Source: Epiperipatus broadwayi
Lineage: Eukaryota; Onychophora; Udeonychophora; Euonychophora; Peripatidae
NCBI GenBank assembly: GCA_028023455.1
Contig: JAQFVV010012404.1
Location: forward strand, 15,113,000 to 15,176,999
Length of the DNA stretch: 64,000 nt
Direction: 5' to 3'
Of this stretch, positions 26,221-37,595 are shown in pieces. The notes below the pieces were generated by a model. The model saw only the letters and a list, made by a program, of their open reading frames with translations. It ran no database searches and was not told the DNA's origin. The position numbers and the translations under genes were made by a program. Each line of letters begins with the position of its first letter. The first letter of the stretch is position 1.

Positions 26221-27670
26221 GGTTTCATGAAGTAGATATCAAGATGAACTGTAGAATTTATGCTAAAGTTTTTAATTGAACTGATTAAAAGCAATTAAAA
26301 TAATTTTATATTCTTGAGTTTTACATTTAAGAGTGCTGATAATTGTCCTATTCTTGGAGTTTAGAAGTTAATATTCAAAATATTTTTTATGTTTTTAATT
26401 TAATCTATAAAATTTATGGTTCAATAAATAATGTTCTCACAACTCTACATTCTTTCTAAATCAGTTATAGAAGAAAAATCTTTATCAAGATTTAGTTTGG
26501 ATGATAATCAACTTGAGAACGGACTTAATTTCTTACTTTTATCACTCAATTTAAATATTGCAATAGTTTTTAGAATAGAAAGACAAACTGGGATGTTGAT
26601 GTACAGCACAGATATTCTATCATAGTTGTGTATAGTGCTGTTATTTTGTCCAATTTATTATATGAAAATGAGAGCTGTAATCTCTATCAGTATATAAAAA
26701 AGCCATTAAATTTTTTATTTATAGGTATTATTTTCAAAATGTGATACCAATATTCTGCAACCAATCGGTATTTTTTCCAGCTTGCTGGATGTAGTGTTAT
26801 TAAAATGTTATATCTTCATCAGATTGAATGTGTAAAATGAATATAATAATAATAGACTTAAAAAAGTACTTTATGGAAAAAAGCAATCTTTATTTCTGAT
26901 ATAAAATTTACCTTAGATAGATTCTAAGGAAATGTAATATTAATTGCTTTTATTTTTAAATACAACTGAAATAGTCAAAAGCTGCAATAAGGAAAGGTGA
27001 TCTTTCAAAATATATATATATATATATTGCTGAGGAAGTTAAAAGTCACTGTTGTAATGCATCAAATTAACAGATTAAAGACCTAATATGTGTTTATTGA
27101 GGGCATATTTGCACTTCACATATTTTTTTATAAAGTCATTGCAAAAGTCATCTTTAACTTTTTAATTTTTGTCTTTTTATTTTTTTTCTAAATATTTAGA
27201 ATAGTCATGATTATTTGTTGGTGGCTGCTCATGATGGATTTTTATTTTATTTTGTACCTTTTCCAATCAGGCTTTTTTTACTTTAAGAATATAATTACTT
27301 AATTAAATGCCATTGTATGTTCATTTATTTAGATATTTTGAAAGTAACTTGTGTGTGTGTAAACAAATCTATCACAACTCTATATCGATTGACTAATGTA
27401 AATTAAACCAGTCCATCCACCATTTTGATTTTTTTTACTCTCATTTTAAAAGTAACAAAAGATTTTATTTTTACTTTCTAAAGTCACTGCTCTTTAAATT
27501 TTGTTTTCTTTCTTTTTATGTACTTGTGTACTATCAATACATCATTTAATTCTCCACATTATTATGTAAGATGTATTTGTATTAGGAGCAGTAATTTGTT
27601 TTATTCCAGATGCATCTTTTATAAGCTTGAATAATCCAAGATTATAAGATATCAAACATATTTTATCTAT
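26221..27670. other. AT-rich intergenic DNA
   Basis: A TA microsatellite lies at 27010-27029. The 64-codon open frame at 26431-26625 has a mixed composition but no motif that I recognise, and I do not call it a gene. Confidence 0.4.
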
Positions 27671-27674
27671 TGAA

Positions 27675-27770
27675 TTTTTTTTTTTTCATTTGTCAAATGC
27701 ATTGCCCGGGAAGCCAATCTGGGCCAGCTGCTTGGAAGGCAGCTAATCTAACCATTAGGCCACCGATACT
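27675..27770 (-). repeat. tRNA-Gly(UCC)-derived SINE, copy 1
   Basis: The minus strand reads as a tRNA-Gly(TCC)-like sequence. It has an A-box region GGTGGCCTAATGGTTAG, an anticodon arm GCTGCCTTCCAAGCAGC (anticodon TCC at 27734-27736) and a decayed T-arm ending in CCCGGGCAATGC. It continues into ATTTGACAAATG and a poly-A run (27675-27686), so it is a retroposed copy and not a gene. The T-loop has lost the GTTCGA consensus and the acceptor strands no longer pair. The copy at 61586-61679 has the same body and the same TTTGACA-type tail. A short flanking repeat TTCAA is possible but weak. Confidence 0.75.
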
Positions 27771-28340
27771 TGAACTTTTTTCAGGGAATAAAGTAGATAC
27801 TATTCAGATGTAGCACTATCTTCTACTGCCCAATAATTAGTCAAACAAAATAAATACTGGTAGCGGTGAATTATTGCTACTGATATGACAGTTCAATGTA
27901 AGCACAGAAAGTCAAGTGATAACTTGTTTTAGTATATAAAATATATTCTATAAATTATAATTAGCATTTTTTTTAATCTTTTAAATAAACCAGTATGTGT
28001 ATACTTAAAAACGCACTTACAATGAATAACTCTTTAGACATTAAATTCATGAAATATAAAAAAGAAAAAAAAACCCATTTTGACTTTTTTTATTAAGAAG
28101 AAAAGAAAAAACTAAACTAGTAATATAAAAGTTGGTAATAGTTCTAAGTTAATTTGAAGCATATGTTCTGAATTAATTGTTTCTTACTGGTTATCATATA
28201 ATTGAACATTCTAATGCACAATTGAAATTTTTCATCTTATACACTGTTTAATGAAGAAGTTAGAATGACTGGATCAATTTTTCAGCTGAAGATAGAAAAA
28301 AAAATGTTGAATTGAATTATTAAATCCACCCCTTCCCATA

Positions 28341-28420
28341 TGGCTTGGGCAGCCATAGAGCATCCGACTTGGGATTGGGAGGTCTGGCAGTCAAACTTTC
28401 TATAAACTTTTCAGCAATAA
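28341..28420 (+). repeat. tRNA-Lys-like SINE head
   Basis: The segment contains CCATAGAGCATCCGACTT, then GGGAGGTCTGGCAGTCAAAC. This follows the tRNA-Lys layout of D-arm (TAGAGCATC), anticodon stem (GACTT ...), variable loop (AGGTC) and T-arm (TCAAAC), with decay in the anticodon loop and B box. tRNA-Lys-derived SINEs are known in cephalopods; whether this is one of them is inference. Downstream lies a trinucleotide tract that could be its tail. Confidence 0.45.
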
Positions 28421-28473
28421 AACCATTAATCTTTTTTTGTTAAATTCCCTTTGCCACTTTGATATTGAATGCT

Positions 28474-28558
28474 GCTTCTACTGCTGTTACTATTACTACT
28501 ACTACTACTACTGCTGCTGCTGCCTCCACCGCAGCTGCTTCTGTTGCCACCACCACCT
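28474..28558. repeat. Compound trinucleotide microsatellite
   Basis: ACT repeats (about 28490-28511) pass into CTG repeats and then interrupted CCA/CTG units. The open frames across it are only repeat translations. Confidence 0.9.
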
Positions 28559-28833
28559 TATTTTAAAACAACAATTTGAAGGTAGTCTTTAGAAGTGAAA
28601 AAAAGAGTTTATATTATCAATTGCATAAGAAAAAAATTATATCTTTGTGATTAAAGACAAATGAGATTATTTTTAGTTACATATATTATATAATTGGATT
28701 GTTTTGTAAGCAATATTGGAAATAAAAATAAATTCACAGTTCACATTTAAAAAACCCATATGATTTATTTAATATATGAATTTTTTCTACAGTAAAGGAT
28801 TTTTTATACCTGTAGTCCAATATGTAATACATA

Positions 28834-28997
28834 GGGGGTTTGAACTCAGACTTTCACATGACCCGCAACTATCCATGCTATCTCATACTGCTGATACACT
28901 TGATACACACATTTCAACATGTGTGTGATCAAGTGTGTTATCAGTATGACATGGCATGGATAGTTGAGCATTGGGTGAAGTCTGAGTTCAAACCCCT
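28834..28997. repeat. Palindrome of two inverted tRNA-like modules
   Basis: Arms 28834-28910 and 28921-28997 are inverted copies with a 10-bp spacer. The right arm reads ATGGCATGGATAGTTGAG, then AGTCTGAGTTCAAACCCC, like a tRNA D-arm followed by a T-arm with a good B box (GTTCAAACC). The A-box area (ATGGATAG) is closest to tRNA-Arg-type sequences. The same kind of module recurs at 36690-36760 and 37150-37215 within the ribozyme-bearing fold-back. Confidence 0.6.
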
Positions 28998-31578
28998 GTG
29001 ATTTATTTAAGAAAATGAATAGAAATCTGTAAAGGATATTTTAAATGTTATATTAAAATATAAGTTATTAATAAATCAGCAACTGTTATATCTTTGAAAG
29101 GGAAAGAGATCATATTCTAATGAGTATCAAGCCAAAGTTTACTTTTATTTTTTTGGATAATTTAAATAATTATTCAAAATAATTTTTTTCTAAAGATGAC
29201 TATATGAGAAACTTGTGACTATGAAGTAGGCTCAATAATCTGCTTGTTGATAAATAGATGATTTGATAGGTGTATTTGTTTTTAATGTATTACTTTTTTT
29301 TAATGAAAATAATGATGTAAATTTTGAGGATGTTTTCTAAATAGAGTCATAGTATAAAGAAATTTGATAATATATTTTCAGTTATTTTTACTCATTTCAC
29401 ATGGTTTCAAAGAGATTAAAATTGAAACATAAATAGTATTATGAAGCCAAACAGATACGTGTTAGACCGTCATTAATACGACTAATATAGATCCTATGTT
29501 TTTCCATATTAGCAATTTTTTCAAGTTTGTACAAGCCAGTCCATAAACAAGTGTCAAAAAGAAAAGAGGATTAAAAAATTATTATGTATTATTATATTAA
29601 TTGAATAAAACATGAGTAATAATTTAGAATAATATTCATTAAAAGATTATTAATTAGAGAAAAATATTTTTTAATTTATTGCTTGCATTTGCTTAAAAGC
29701 AATTATGATTCCTCGTTATATTTGTAAACATTGATATATTATTAATTTAGTTAAATTTGTTGCTTATTGTGTTTATAATGAATTATGCTTTCATACTGTA
29801 TTATACAGTCATAATTAAACTAAATTGCTAAATTAATATTATATAGATTATTAGTTAGTTGGGGGGAAATGTTGCTTACATTTATTTATGAATAATATTG
29901 TTTTTTATAATTTTCATAACTACTTTCTCAGATAAAAATGATTCATGATTTTTATTCTTTTTCAATGCAATTTTTTTTCTATTAAATAAATATTAATTTT
30001 TGCATAGGAATGAATATATATATATGTTTTTGTAATATTTTGATTAAATTATCCAACAATTCAATGATGAATTTATTTTGACAAAATTTACTATTGAAAT
30101 TCATATGGTTTATAGATTAAAATACACTGATTCACTTTTTAAGAATTCAATTTTTTTATAAATTGTTAAGCAGAGATACTTACACTTGTCAACAATATTG
30201 CAATAAAAATTGTATATGTGTTTTTCTATAATTAAAAATTAAAAAAATACTCTACTGAACTGAGATTTTATTTTGGTACATATAATGAACTATAGTAATC
30301 ACTCACCATAGAAAACACATAAATACAAATGGTGCATTTTATCACCATGGTGATATAATTATAATAATTGCATGCTTTATGCATTTTGTTATGTCTAGGT
30401 AGCTACTATATAAGTGTCCAGTCATTAAAAGTTTCTTAACATAAGAATACCAATTAATAATATTCTACCAGTATTTAAAGTAAAACTGATGGACATATTT
30501 AATTAAAATAAATGTAATTTAAGATATTTGTTAGAATAATAGCAGATAAATTAATCATCACAAAGAATTCTGATAAAATAATTATTACATTGCACAATGA
30601 ATATAGAAGATTGGGTTCAGTATATTATAACATTAATGCATAACTCTACTTTGTACACTGGCCTTAATGCATATGGATTTTGTACACTAGGGTTAATGGT
30701 TGTTAGAAATGAACAAGTTGGATATATTTAGTATGAATGTTTTAATTGATTATGATGATCAGACTGGATCTCTATTAAATTTATTTATTTCAATATTAAC
30801 ACCAGCTAGATATCCTAACTACAATTTCCATAAAATCGATTCACATCAAAGTAAACATTTTTCTTACAATAGATCTGCCATTTTTGCAGTCTATAATGCA
30901 CCTTTATACTGAGGAACATCTATAAAGTGGGTTCAAATTCATCCCTTACATTTTTTATATTAAGCTCCTTTATTCATTCACAACTGGATCTGGTGAATGT
31001 GATAATAATTACAGGTTTTATCAATACAATTGATTCAATAAAGAATAATTGTTCATCTCCAAATAAATAAGAAAAAAACTAATATTTATCTCAGTATTAT
31101 GACTCTATGGATATTTATGTAAGAATATCATATAATGGAGACTAGAGGCTTTTGTAATGAATTAACAAATGAATTTTATTATATTCTGTAAATGTGTATC
31201 CTAAACATCTCAATATTATAGGTATCATTTCACAGTAATACATTTCATTATTTGAGCTACTATACATACTTATTAACAAGCAACAAGTTTTATTATGCAC
31301 AATCACCCAATCTTTTATTTTGATTCCTTATTTATTATTATTTTGTTATTTCAATTCCATTCTTTTTTTTCTTGTCTTACTTGTATAACTTTACTATTTT
31401 ATATTTTCTCTAATTACTATCTCATAAATCACTATTGTTATATATATATATATATACACACACACTCATATTGTCTTTTAATTTTTATTCAGATATTGTT
31501 ACATATATCTATTAATTTATTAGCAAAAAGTTTTATGGAATAAAATTTGAAAAAATTCATAACCTTTAACAATAACTA
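28998..31578. other. AT-rich intergenic DNA
   Basis: TA and CA microsatellites lie at 31441-31467. The open frames at 30700-30912 and 31295-31543 are AT-rich and motif-free. Confidence 0.4.
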
Positions 31579-32004
31579 GTTATAACCAGTGGTGAGCTAG
31601 GAAAATTTTCTCAATGGGCTAGCTCTTTTTTTTTATTTTTAAAAAACCCAAGGTATTATATTTTTCAAAAACAACACTACACTATGTGCTTTTATTTAAA
31701 TGTTGTAGCGCTGTAACATTTATTATAATCTTGAAAAAAATAATAATAAAATTTAATAAAGAGAAATATATAATACTTTTATAATAATAATTAATAACAT
31801 GGATATATAAAATATTTGTGCACCAAATAAAAACCTGAATATACATATATAAATATTTAATATATTATGTAATAAAACAAAATTATGAAAGCAACTGCTA
31901 TCCAGCATTATTTTCTTCAATTTTCTTTTTATTTTGTTTTCTAGTTGCCAGTTTTAAAGCTAAATGATGAGTTTTAAAAAAATGATTTTGCATATGGAAG
32001 TGCA

Positions 32005-33800
32005 TTAAATTGATTTACTAGTTAATGAAATTATCATTAGATCTAAAATATGTTTCACTGTCAGATTTGCCCGATTTATAGTACCATCATTGTTCATTGC
32101 ATTAAATATTTGTTCAACTTCAGTACTGCTTACTGTGATTGTTTCCATAATAATCCTAGCTTTTTTAATTGTAATAGTTTTTATTTTTTTTTCTCCCCTT
32201 CTAGCCATGGAGAAATAACTATTCCATATTTCATGTTTCATGATAACAAATATTAAAAATACTCATTTTCATTTTTTATATTAAAATTATTTTGCAGTAA
32301 TAATCTGCCTTTTAAGGACAGAACTATATAACCTAAAAGTTCTTCTTATGGTAATTTTTTAAACTTCATATGACTTGCAAAGGCAGTTCCTTCAAATTCT
32401 GTAGATTGTAAAGTTGATTCAATTTTACTTTCATATGAATCTTTCCAAATTTTCAAATTATGAACAGCATTTATTGTTCTTATAATTAAAGAATTAGCTA
32501 GGTATTAGAACCAATCATTAATGCTAAATCCTTTAAAACTTTTAAATTTTATAGGTATTTAATAAACCTGAATATATACTGTTGGTTGCAAAATGTCTGC
32601 ATAATGATGGTTAATTTCTCCACATAGCAAGAGACATTTTTAAATGGCATGCTACCCTCAAAGTCCTAATATGTGACTAATTTTTAAAATTTCTATGTTC
32701 AGCGCATCTGAAATTGTATTTAACTCTTGTTGATTTTTTGGAGATTGATGATAAAATGCATATGATTTATCTAAGAATATTTCAAAATGATTTACTTTTT
32801 AAATTTTTTTTATTGCATCATCTAATGCTAATTGTACATGATGTGCCAAATCTCAGTATTTGGAAAATTTTCTAAAAGTTTAGTTGTAATGCCTGATTTA
32901 TTTCTTAACATTACACTAGTACCATCCAAACAAAATGCAATAAAATAATCTTTCATATAATTATCTGAAATTTCATATGTATGTAAAATTGTAATTAATG
33001 CATTATATATCTATTTGATGGTAGTACTTTCTAACTCTACAAGATCTACAAAAATCAAACATTGCTAGGTAAATTCAATTTTCAAGTTAATTACCAAAAT
33101 GCTTTGCTCAGACAGAGTTGATCAATCTATTATAATACAAATTTTGTATTTATTTTTTATTATTTTTGAGAATGTTTCTAATTTTATTGCTTGGGAAATA
33201 TGTTCCATTATAGTTATTTCTGTAAATTTTGAATATAATTTTATTCTTAGATCAGCGATTCTATTAAATTGGATAAATCAGATATTGGACAATTATTTTT
33301 TTGCCAAATTTTTGGTATTTTTAAAACATCTTTTTCATTTAATTTATCAATAATTTTTGCTAATATTGATTTGTTACATTCATTATCAAATTTCTGATTT
33401 TATTATGCAAAATTGATTCATTATAAATGCTTAATTAAGGCACATCCCTAGTATTTTTTGATGATCAATTTGGTTCTACTTTTGTTTCCAACAATTCCTT
33501 TGATAAATGGCAATGTTTGTCACCTTAAATTCACAAATTTTTATATTTTAAACAGGCAGAACATCCAAATTTATTCTTTTTAATATCTAGCCAAGTATAT
33601 TGAGTTTTGAAATAATATGCTTGTTTGCTGTTTCAGCAATCATGCAATATAATTTTTCTTCATTTTCATCTTGTGGTTTTTGTAAAATATGAATATCAGT
33701 ACCAAAATCATCAGATTGTAATAATTCTAATACATTGATATCTTCTCCTGTCTGAGTGTTTATATCAGAATATTTTTTTTTTTATCTTTTCCAAAAAATG
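32005..33800 (-). pseudogene. hAT transposase, KIAA1586-like type, decayed
   Basis: The C-terminal exon (32005-32241) contains SSTEVEQIFNAMNND and RANLTVKHILDLMIISL, the hAT dimerisation domain (hATC) with its conserved Glu and the Asn-Leu ... Leu tail. Upstream on the same strand, readable fragments include AHHVQLALDDAIK, then VNHFEIFLDKSYAFYHQSPK, then LNIEILKISHILGL. This order matches the RNase H-like transposase core of the hAT group that includes the domesticated human KIAA1586. The expected basic Arg-Trp motif after ISHILGL is destroyed by a stop, and there are several more stops and frame changes. An A-rich N-terminal piece near 33782-33830 (NRHKKAIEFIAIFWKR) may be the end of the preceding exon. 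It is not functional. Confidence 0.7.
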
Positions 33801-33949
33801 GCAATAAATTCTATTGCCTTTTTATGTCTGTTAAAAATAATTAATAATATATATTTTGAAATTAAGTTATAAAAATATATTATTAAAATTAACATACTGT
33901 ATTTAATATTTGAATTCAAGTATAGTGTATTATACTGGTCGAAAAAACC

Positions 33950-36060
33950 TCCACCATGTAAACTGCAAGTCGGATCCAAACTCAGCCGAGCCAAACTGAA
34001 TTCAAACTCAACTCACCAGCTCAGATCAATGGATGATCTAAATTGATGGCACAGTGATATGTGCCAAGGAACTAGCTCAATGGTTGGTGATGATTAGAGA
34101 CCCTTGAACTGACATTAATATCGGATAATGAATTAACTAAAGATAATTTTAAATTGAATCATATGTATATGTTCGGATTGCCAACACAGACAGTGAGCCT
34201 TAACTTTAAATAATTATTGAATAAAAGACTTAAGAAACCAAGTGTGTTAATAAAATATTTAATAATACTAGTAATAGTTTTGTTCAATTTTAACTGATGA
34301 TTATATTGATTACCTCTAGCCCTTAAACATAGTTTATAATTATAATAAGAATGGCAGTTCCTATTATATGCCAATGAGTATTACACAATATTATGAAATT
34401 CTATCTGTCTATGCCCCCAACAAGAAAATAAAGGCAGATAAAGGTATTCAGTGGTGACAGAAATTATGATTCTTATTTTATACAGAAGAATGTGAGATTT
34501 ATTTTCACATTCACAAATCCATTCATGAAGAGCAAGATACGTATTTAGTGCATAACTTTAACCTTTATTAGAAAACTTATTTAATTTGAGATAACTGAGA
34601 ATTTATTCGACTTTAATTGAAATCACTTCATCACGAATTACGAGTGGGCTTTACTGGAACAGAGAGGTAACGGTGCTGACAAATTATGAGCTATAAATGA
34701 AAAGGAAAGATAATCACTGGTTGGTGGTTTAAGTAGTATGGCAGCTTGTATTTGACAAGTCTTACTGCCCTTTAAGGAGATGTGGAACATGGGGAAAAAC
34801 AGGCCGAGTCATAGCTACGAACCTTTGGGGTTCCAAATATAACATGAGTAGGGGAGGAAGTGCTTTCTTCCTCTATAATTTAAAATATCAGTAATATCAC
34901 CACTGACAAGCCTACGGAGCGGAAGATTGCCCTACATCAGCAACATTCAAAGATGATGACTTGATAGTCACCATTTGAATAATAAAACCCAATTTATTAT
35001 AGAATGCTCTATGTGATGACTTAATGAAATTAATTAAAGTCAAACGAGCTTTTAGCTAAAACTATGTTAAAGTATTTATAAAATTATATTAATTATGCCC
35101 CAAACATCGTGGCCTCCCTGAATCTTAATAGAAAGTAACAGAAATTTGAATTAGAATATATTTAGTTGATTCCTTTATTAACCCTTTTGCAAAAACATTT
35201 TATTATTATATATGAGTAAATAAATATTGATGAAATGAGAAAATAGCTGGGGCATAAATTAGAAACAGAGCTAATAATTTATTATTAGCCGATTATAAAA
35301 ATAACATTTAATAATTTCTTTTGACTCGATGATTAATAGAACTGTATAAACCTAGTTCTAATGGGCGAGAATTACTATCAGAATTAATATTATATTATTT
35401 GCACAAAGCAAATGGGACAAAGGAGTTCATCGAGTCAGAGGATTATTGGCATATAATTAAAAGTAAATGACATTAATAAATCACACAATATATATATATA
35501 TATAATATAGTAAATGAACTGCCATTGTAAGAAAGGAAAATTAAATCTAAGGACTAGAGATTGAGAGAATTACTATATAATTTACAATAGCATAAATAAA
35601 AGAAGTAAAGATTATTACATTAAAGAATGAAAAGAGCTCTTAAATGAAGTGTAAAGTAAAGTTCGGGAACTGGCCAGAGAGTCACGGTTCATTATGGAAA
35701 TATATTACCATTTCTTCCGGGGCTGGTTCCTTAGTTTACACGTCCGGGTTGGTAAAATGTAGGCATGCATTTGGTCGATTACTTGAACAGCATTTTAATT
35801 GATTTTCATCATTTTGGCAGCATGATTGGTCCAGAAAAGATATAGCAGCTTCATTGAAGATTTTCAGGGGACTTCAGGAACCGTAGTCAGATTCCTGAAG
35901 TTTTAGCTCCTTACCATGATAGGAACACTGTTTAAATTCATGATTTTTAAAACGCACAGAGTTTAATAGCACTTTTCTACAACAAAGATGGCCTCTCCTT
36001 CTCTAAACTTTTCCGGGCTATTTATACTGTCCTCTGATGCCTTCAGGCTAGTGCTTCTTT
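33950..36060. other. Less AT-rich unclassified DNA inside the hAT element
   Basis: Patches at 33950-34110, 34590-34930 and 35640-36060 have more GC and CpG than their surroundings. They contain tRNA-like fragments, such as AACTAGCTCAATGGTTGG near 34070-34087, but no reading frame of note. I could not find a matching pair of long terminal repeats. They are probably remains of one or more inserted elements. Confidence 0.4.
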
Positions 36061-36096
36061 CATTATCAATGTTACAAAATTTACTAGTTGTTTTTA

Positions 36097-36293
36097 GATA
36101 CATTCCTTCGATAAGGCTTTCAAACTCATTAACTTGAATTCATTTTCTAATTAGAAAATGAATTTTTAAAATCAGAAAAATGATTTTAATTAGGAAGTCC
36201 TTACATTTTAAATACTTATCTTTTTTTCTAATTAATAAAACTTTACCCATTGTTTTGGAAAGGGAAAATCTGAAAGCTTATCGAAAGAATGTA
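36097..36293. mobile_element. 197-bp MITE with TSD GTTTTTA
   Basis: The termini TACATTCCTTCGATAAGG... and its inverted partner (…CTTATCGAAAGAATGTA) form imperfect terminal inverted repeats of about 24 bp. The direct repeat GTTTTTA flanks the element at 36090-36096 and 36294-36300. An internal palindrome lies at 36135-36162. There is no coding capacity. The 7-8-bp duplication would suit a hAT-driven non-autonomous element, but the superfamily is not proven. Confidence 0.7.
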
Positions 36294-36783
36294 GTTTTTA
36301 ATCACTAAAATTTTAACAAATTATTTAAAGTAAAATCAAAATATTCCTGACACAATGAAACTTTCGAACAATTATATATATTTAAATATTTATAAATATA
36401 TATGCACAATCCACGCAGTTGTAATATATATAGATTCATGAATAATTTTATCATGAATTTATTAATAGCATCGATTAATTTGAACCTTAAACTAATTAAT
36501 TTTAATACACATTTATAAAATAGTTTGTCTTTAAGAAAACTAGCGTGGACTGACCGTATAAAGCCCCCATTGCATCGGAAATTTAAGGTTAGTACTAGGT
36601 TTGAAGTGGGCTTATGGCTAGATGTCATGAAGCTAAGATCGAACTCAGATCCGACTGCTTCAGTATATACTTAAGATAAATGTAATTAAAGGGGATATGA
36701 ACACAAACTTTCAAGCCCCCTTCAATCATCCACTCTATCTTATATAATCAATACATACAACTACATGTTAAAAAGATAAATGA

Positions 36784-36850
36784 TTTCCAATATATGTATT
36801 TCATGTTTAACCAGCATTCACCAGTTAGTCCAAATTATCATCTTCCACAC
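36784..36850 (-). ncRNA. Degenerate hammerhead ribozyme in the opposite arm
   Basis: This is the minus-strand counterpart of the plus-strand hammerhead. The core reads CTGGTGA (36819-36825), not CTGATGA, and stem II is weakened (ATGCTG against AAACAT), while GAAA (36799-36802), the UUGG side of stem I and the cleavage triplet are kept. Its distal stem I (ATGAT with ATCAT) pairs better than in the other arm. The substitution of an invariant core base should abolish cleavage. Confidence 0.6.
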
Positions 36851-37525
36851 ATATATTATTCACTGCTCAGTTTATATTAAGATAGCAAATCTACATACTT
36901 TAATGGACACACTTCAATTCACTCCATTCTTAAACTATTCAGTCATCCATATCATTGAAAATCTGATGATGGAATGCTAAAAACTTTTGTTGCTGCCAAT
37001 ATTATTGTCAGACCCATGCTGACTTTAATTCACTCTGGTGACTCCTCATATGTAGGATATTAATATGTCATTTAAATACATAGAAGAGGGATGGGCAGAA
37101 TAAAGGCTGAATATGTAATATTTGAATACAAGTATAATGTATATACATAAGCTAGATATAATTAAAGGGATATGAACACAGACTTTCAAGCTCTCTTGAG
37201 TCATCCATTCTATATCTAACTTAAGTATATATATATACTTCTATTCAAATATTGCATATTTAGTCCATACTATGCTCATCCCTCTTCTGAGTATTTAAAT
37301 GGACATATTAAGGTCCTACATTATGAGGGGTCAGAGTGACTTAAGATCAACATAAATATAACAATAATATTGGCATTAACAAGGGCTTTGAACATTCCAT
37401 CATCAGATTTTCAATGATATGGATGGCTGAAGAGTTGGAGAGTGGAGAGGGTTGAAGCCTGTCCATTAAAGGTTGTAGATTTGCTATCATAACATAAACC
37501 AAGCATTGATTATATACGTGTGTAG

Positions 37526-37595
37526 GATATGAGGAATTGGACCAACTGATGAGTGCTGGTTCAGCATGAAATATGTATATTGGAAATCATTTATC
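37526..37595 (+). ncRNA. Hammerhead ribozyme, type I
   Basis: The conserved core CTGATGA (37546-37552) is followed at once by a 6-bp stem II (GTGCTG 37553-37558 with CAGCAT 37562-37567, first pair a G-U wobble) closed by the 3-nt loop GTT, then GAAA (37568-37571). A minimal stem III follows (A37571-U37578, U37572-A37577). The predicted cleavage site is after A37579 in an AUA triplet, an allowed NUH. Proximal stem I pairs CCAA (37542-37545) with TTGG (37580-37583). Beyond an internal loop, ATGA (37529-37532) pairs with TCAT (37587-37590), as in natural type I hammerheads whose stem I contacts loop II. The one departure is T before GAAA where C is usual. Activity is not shown. Confidence 0.75.

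Noticed and set aside
27699-27769. Functional tRNA-Gly gene
   Set aside because: T-loop consensus lost, acceptor stem unpaired, and a poly-A tail follows: a retroposed copy.
35322-35437. 116-bp segment with 11-bp inverted ends TGACTCGATGA as a MITE
   Set aside because: No target duplication and no second copy; pairing this short can occur by chance.
35871-35901. Perfect 10-bp hairpin (ACTTCAGGAA ... TTCCTGAAGT) as a microRNA
   Set aside because: Stem far too short for a pre-miRNA, and no continuation of pairing.
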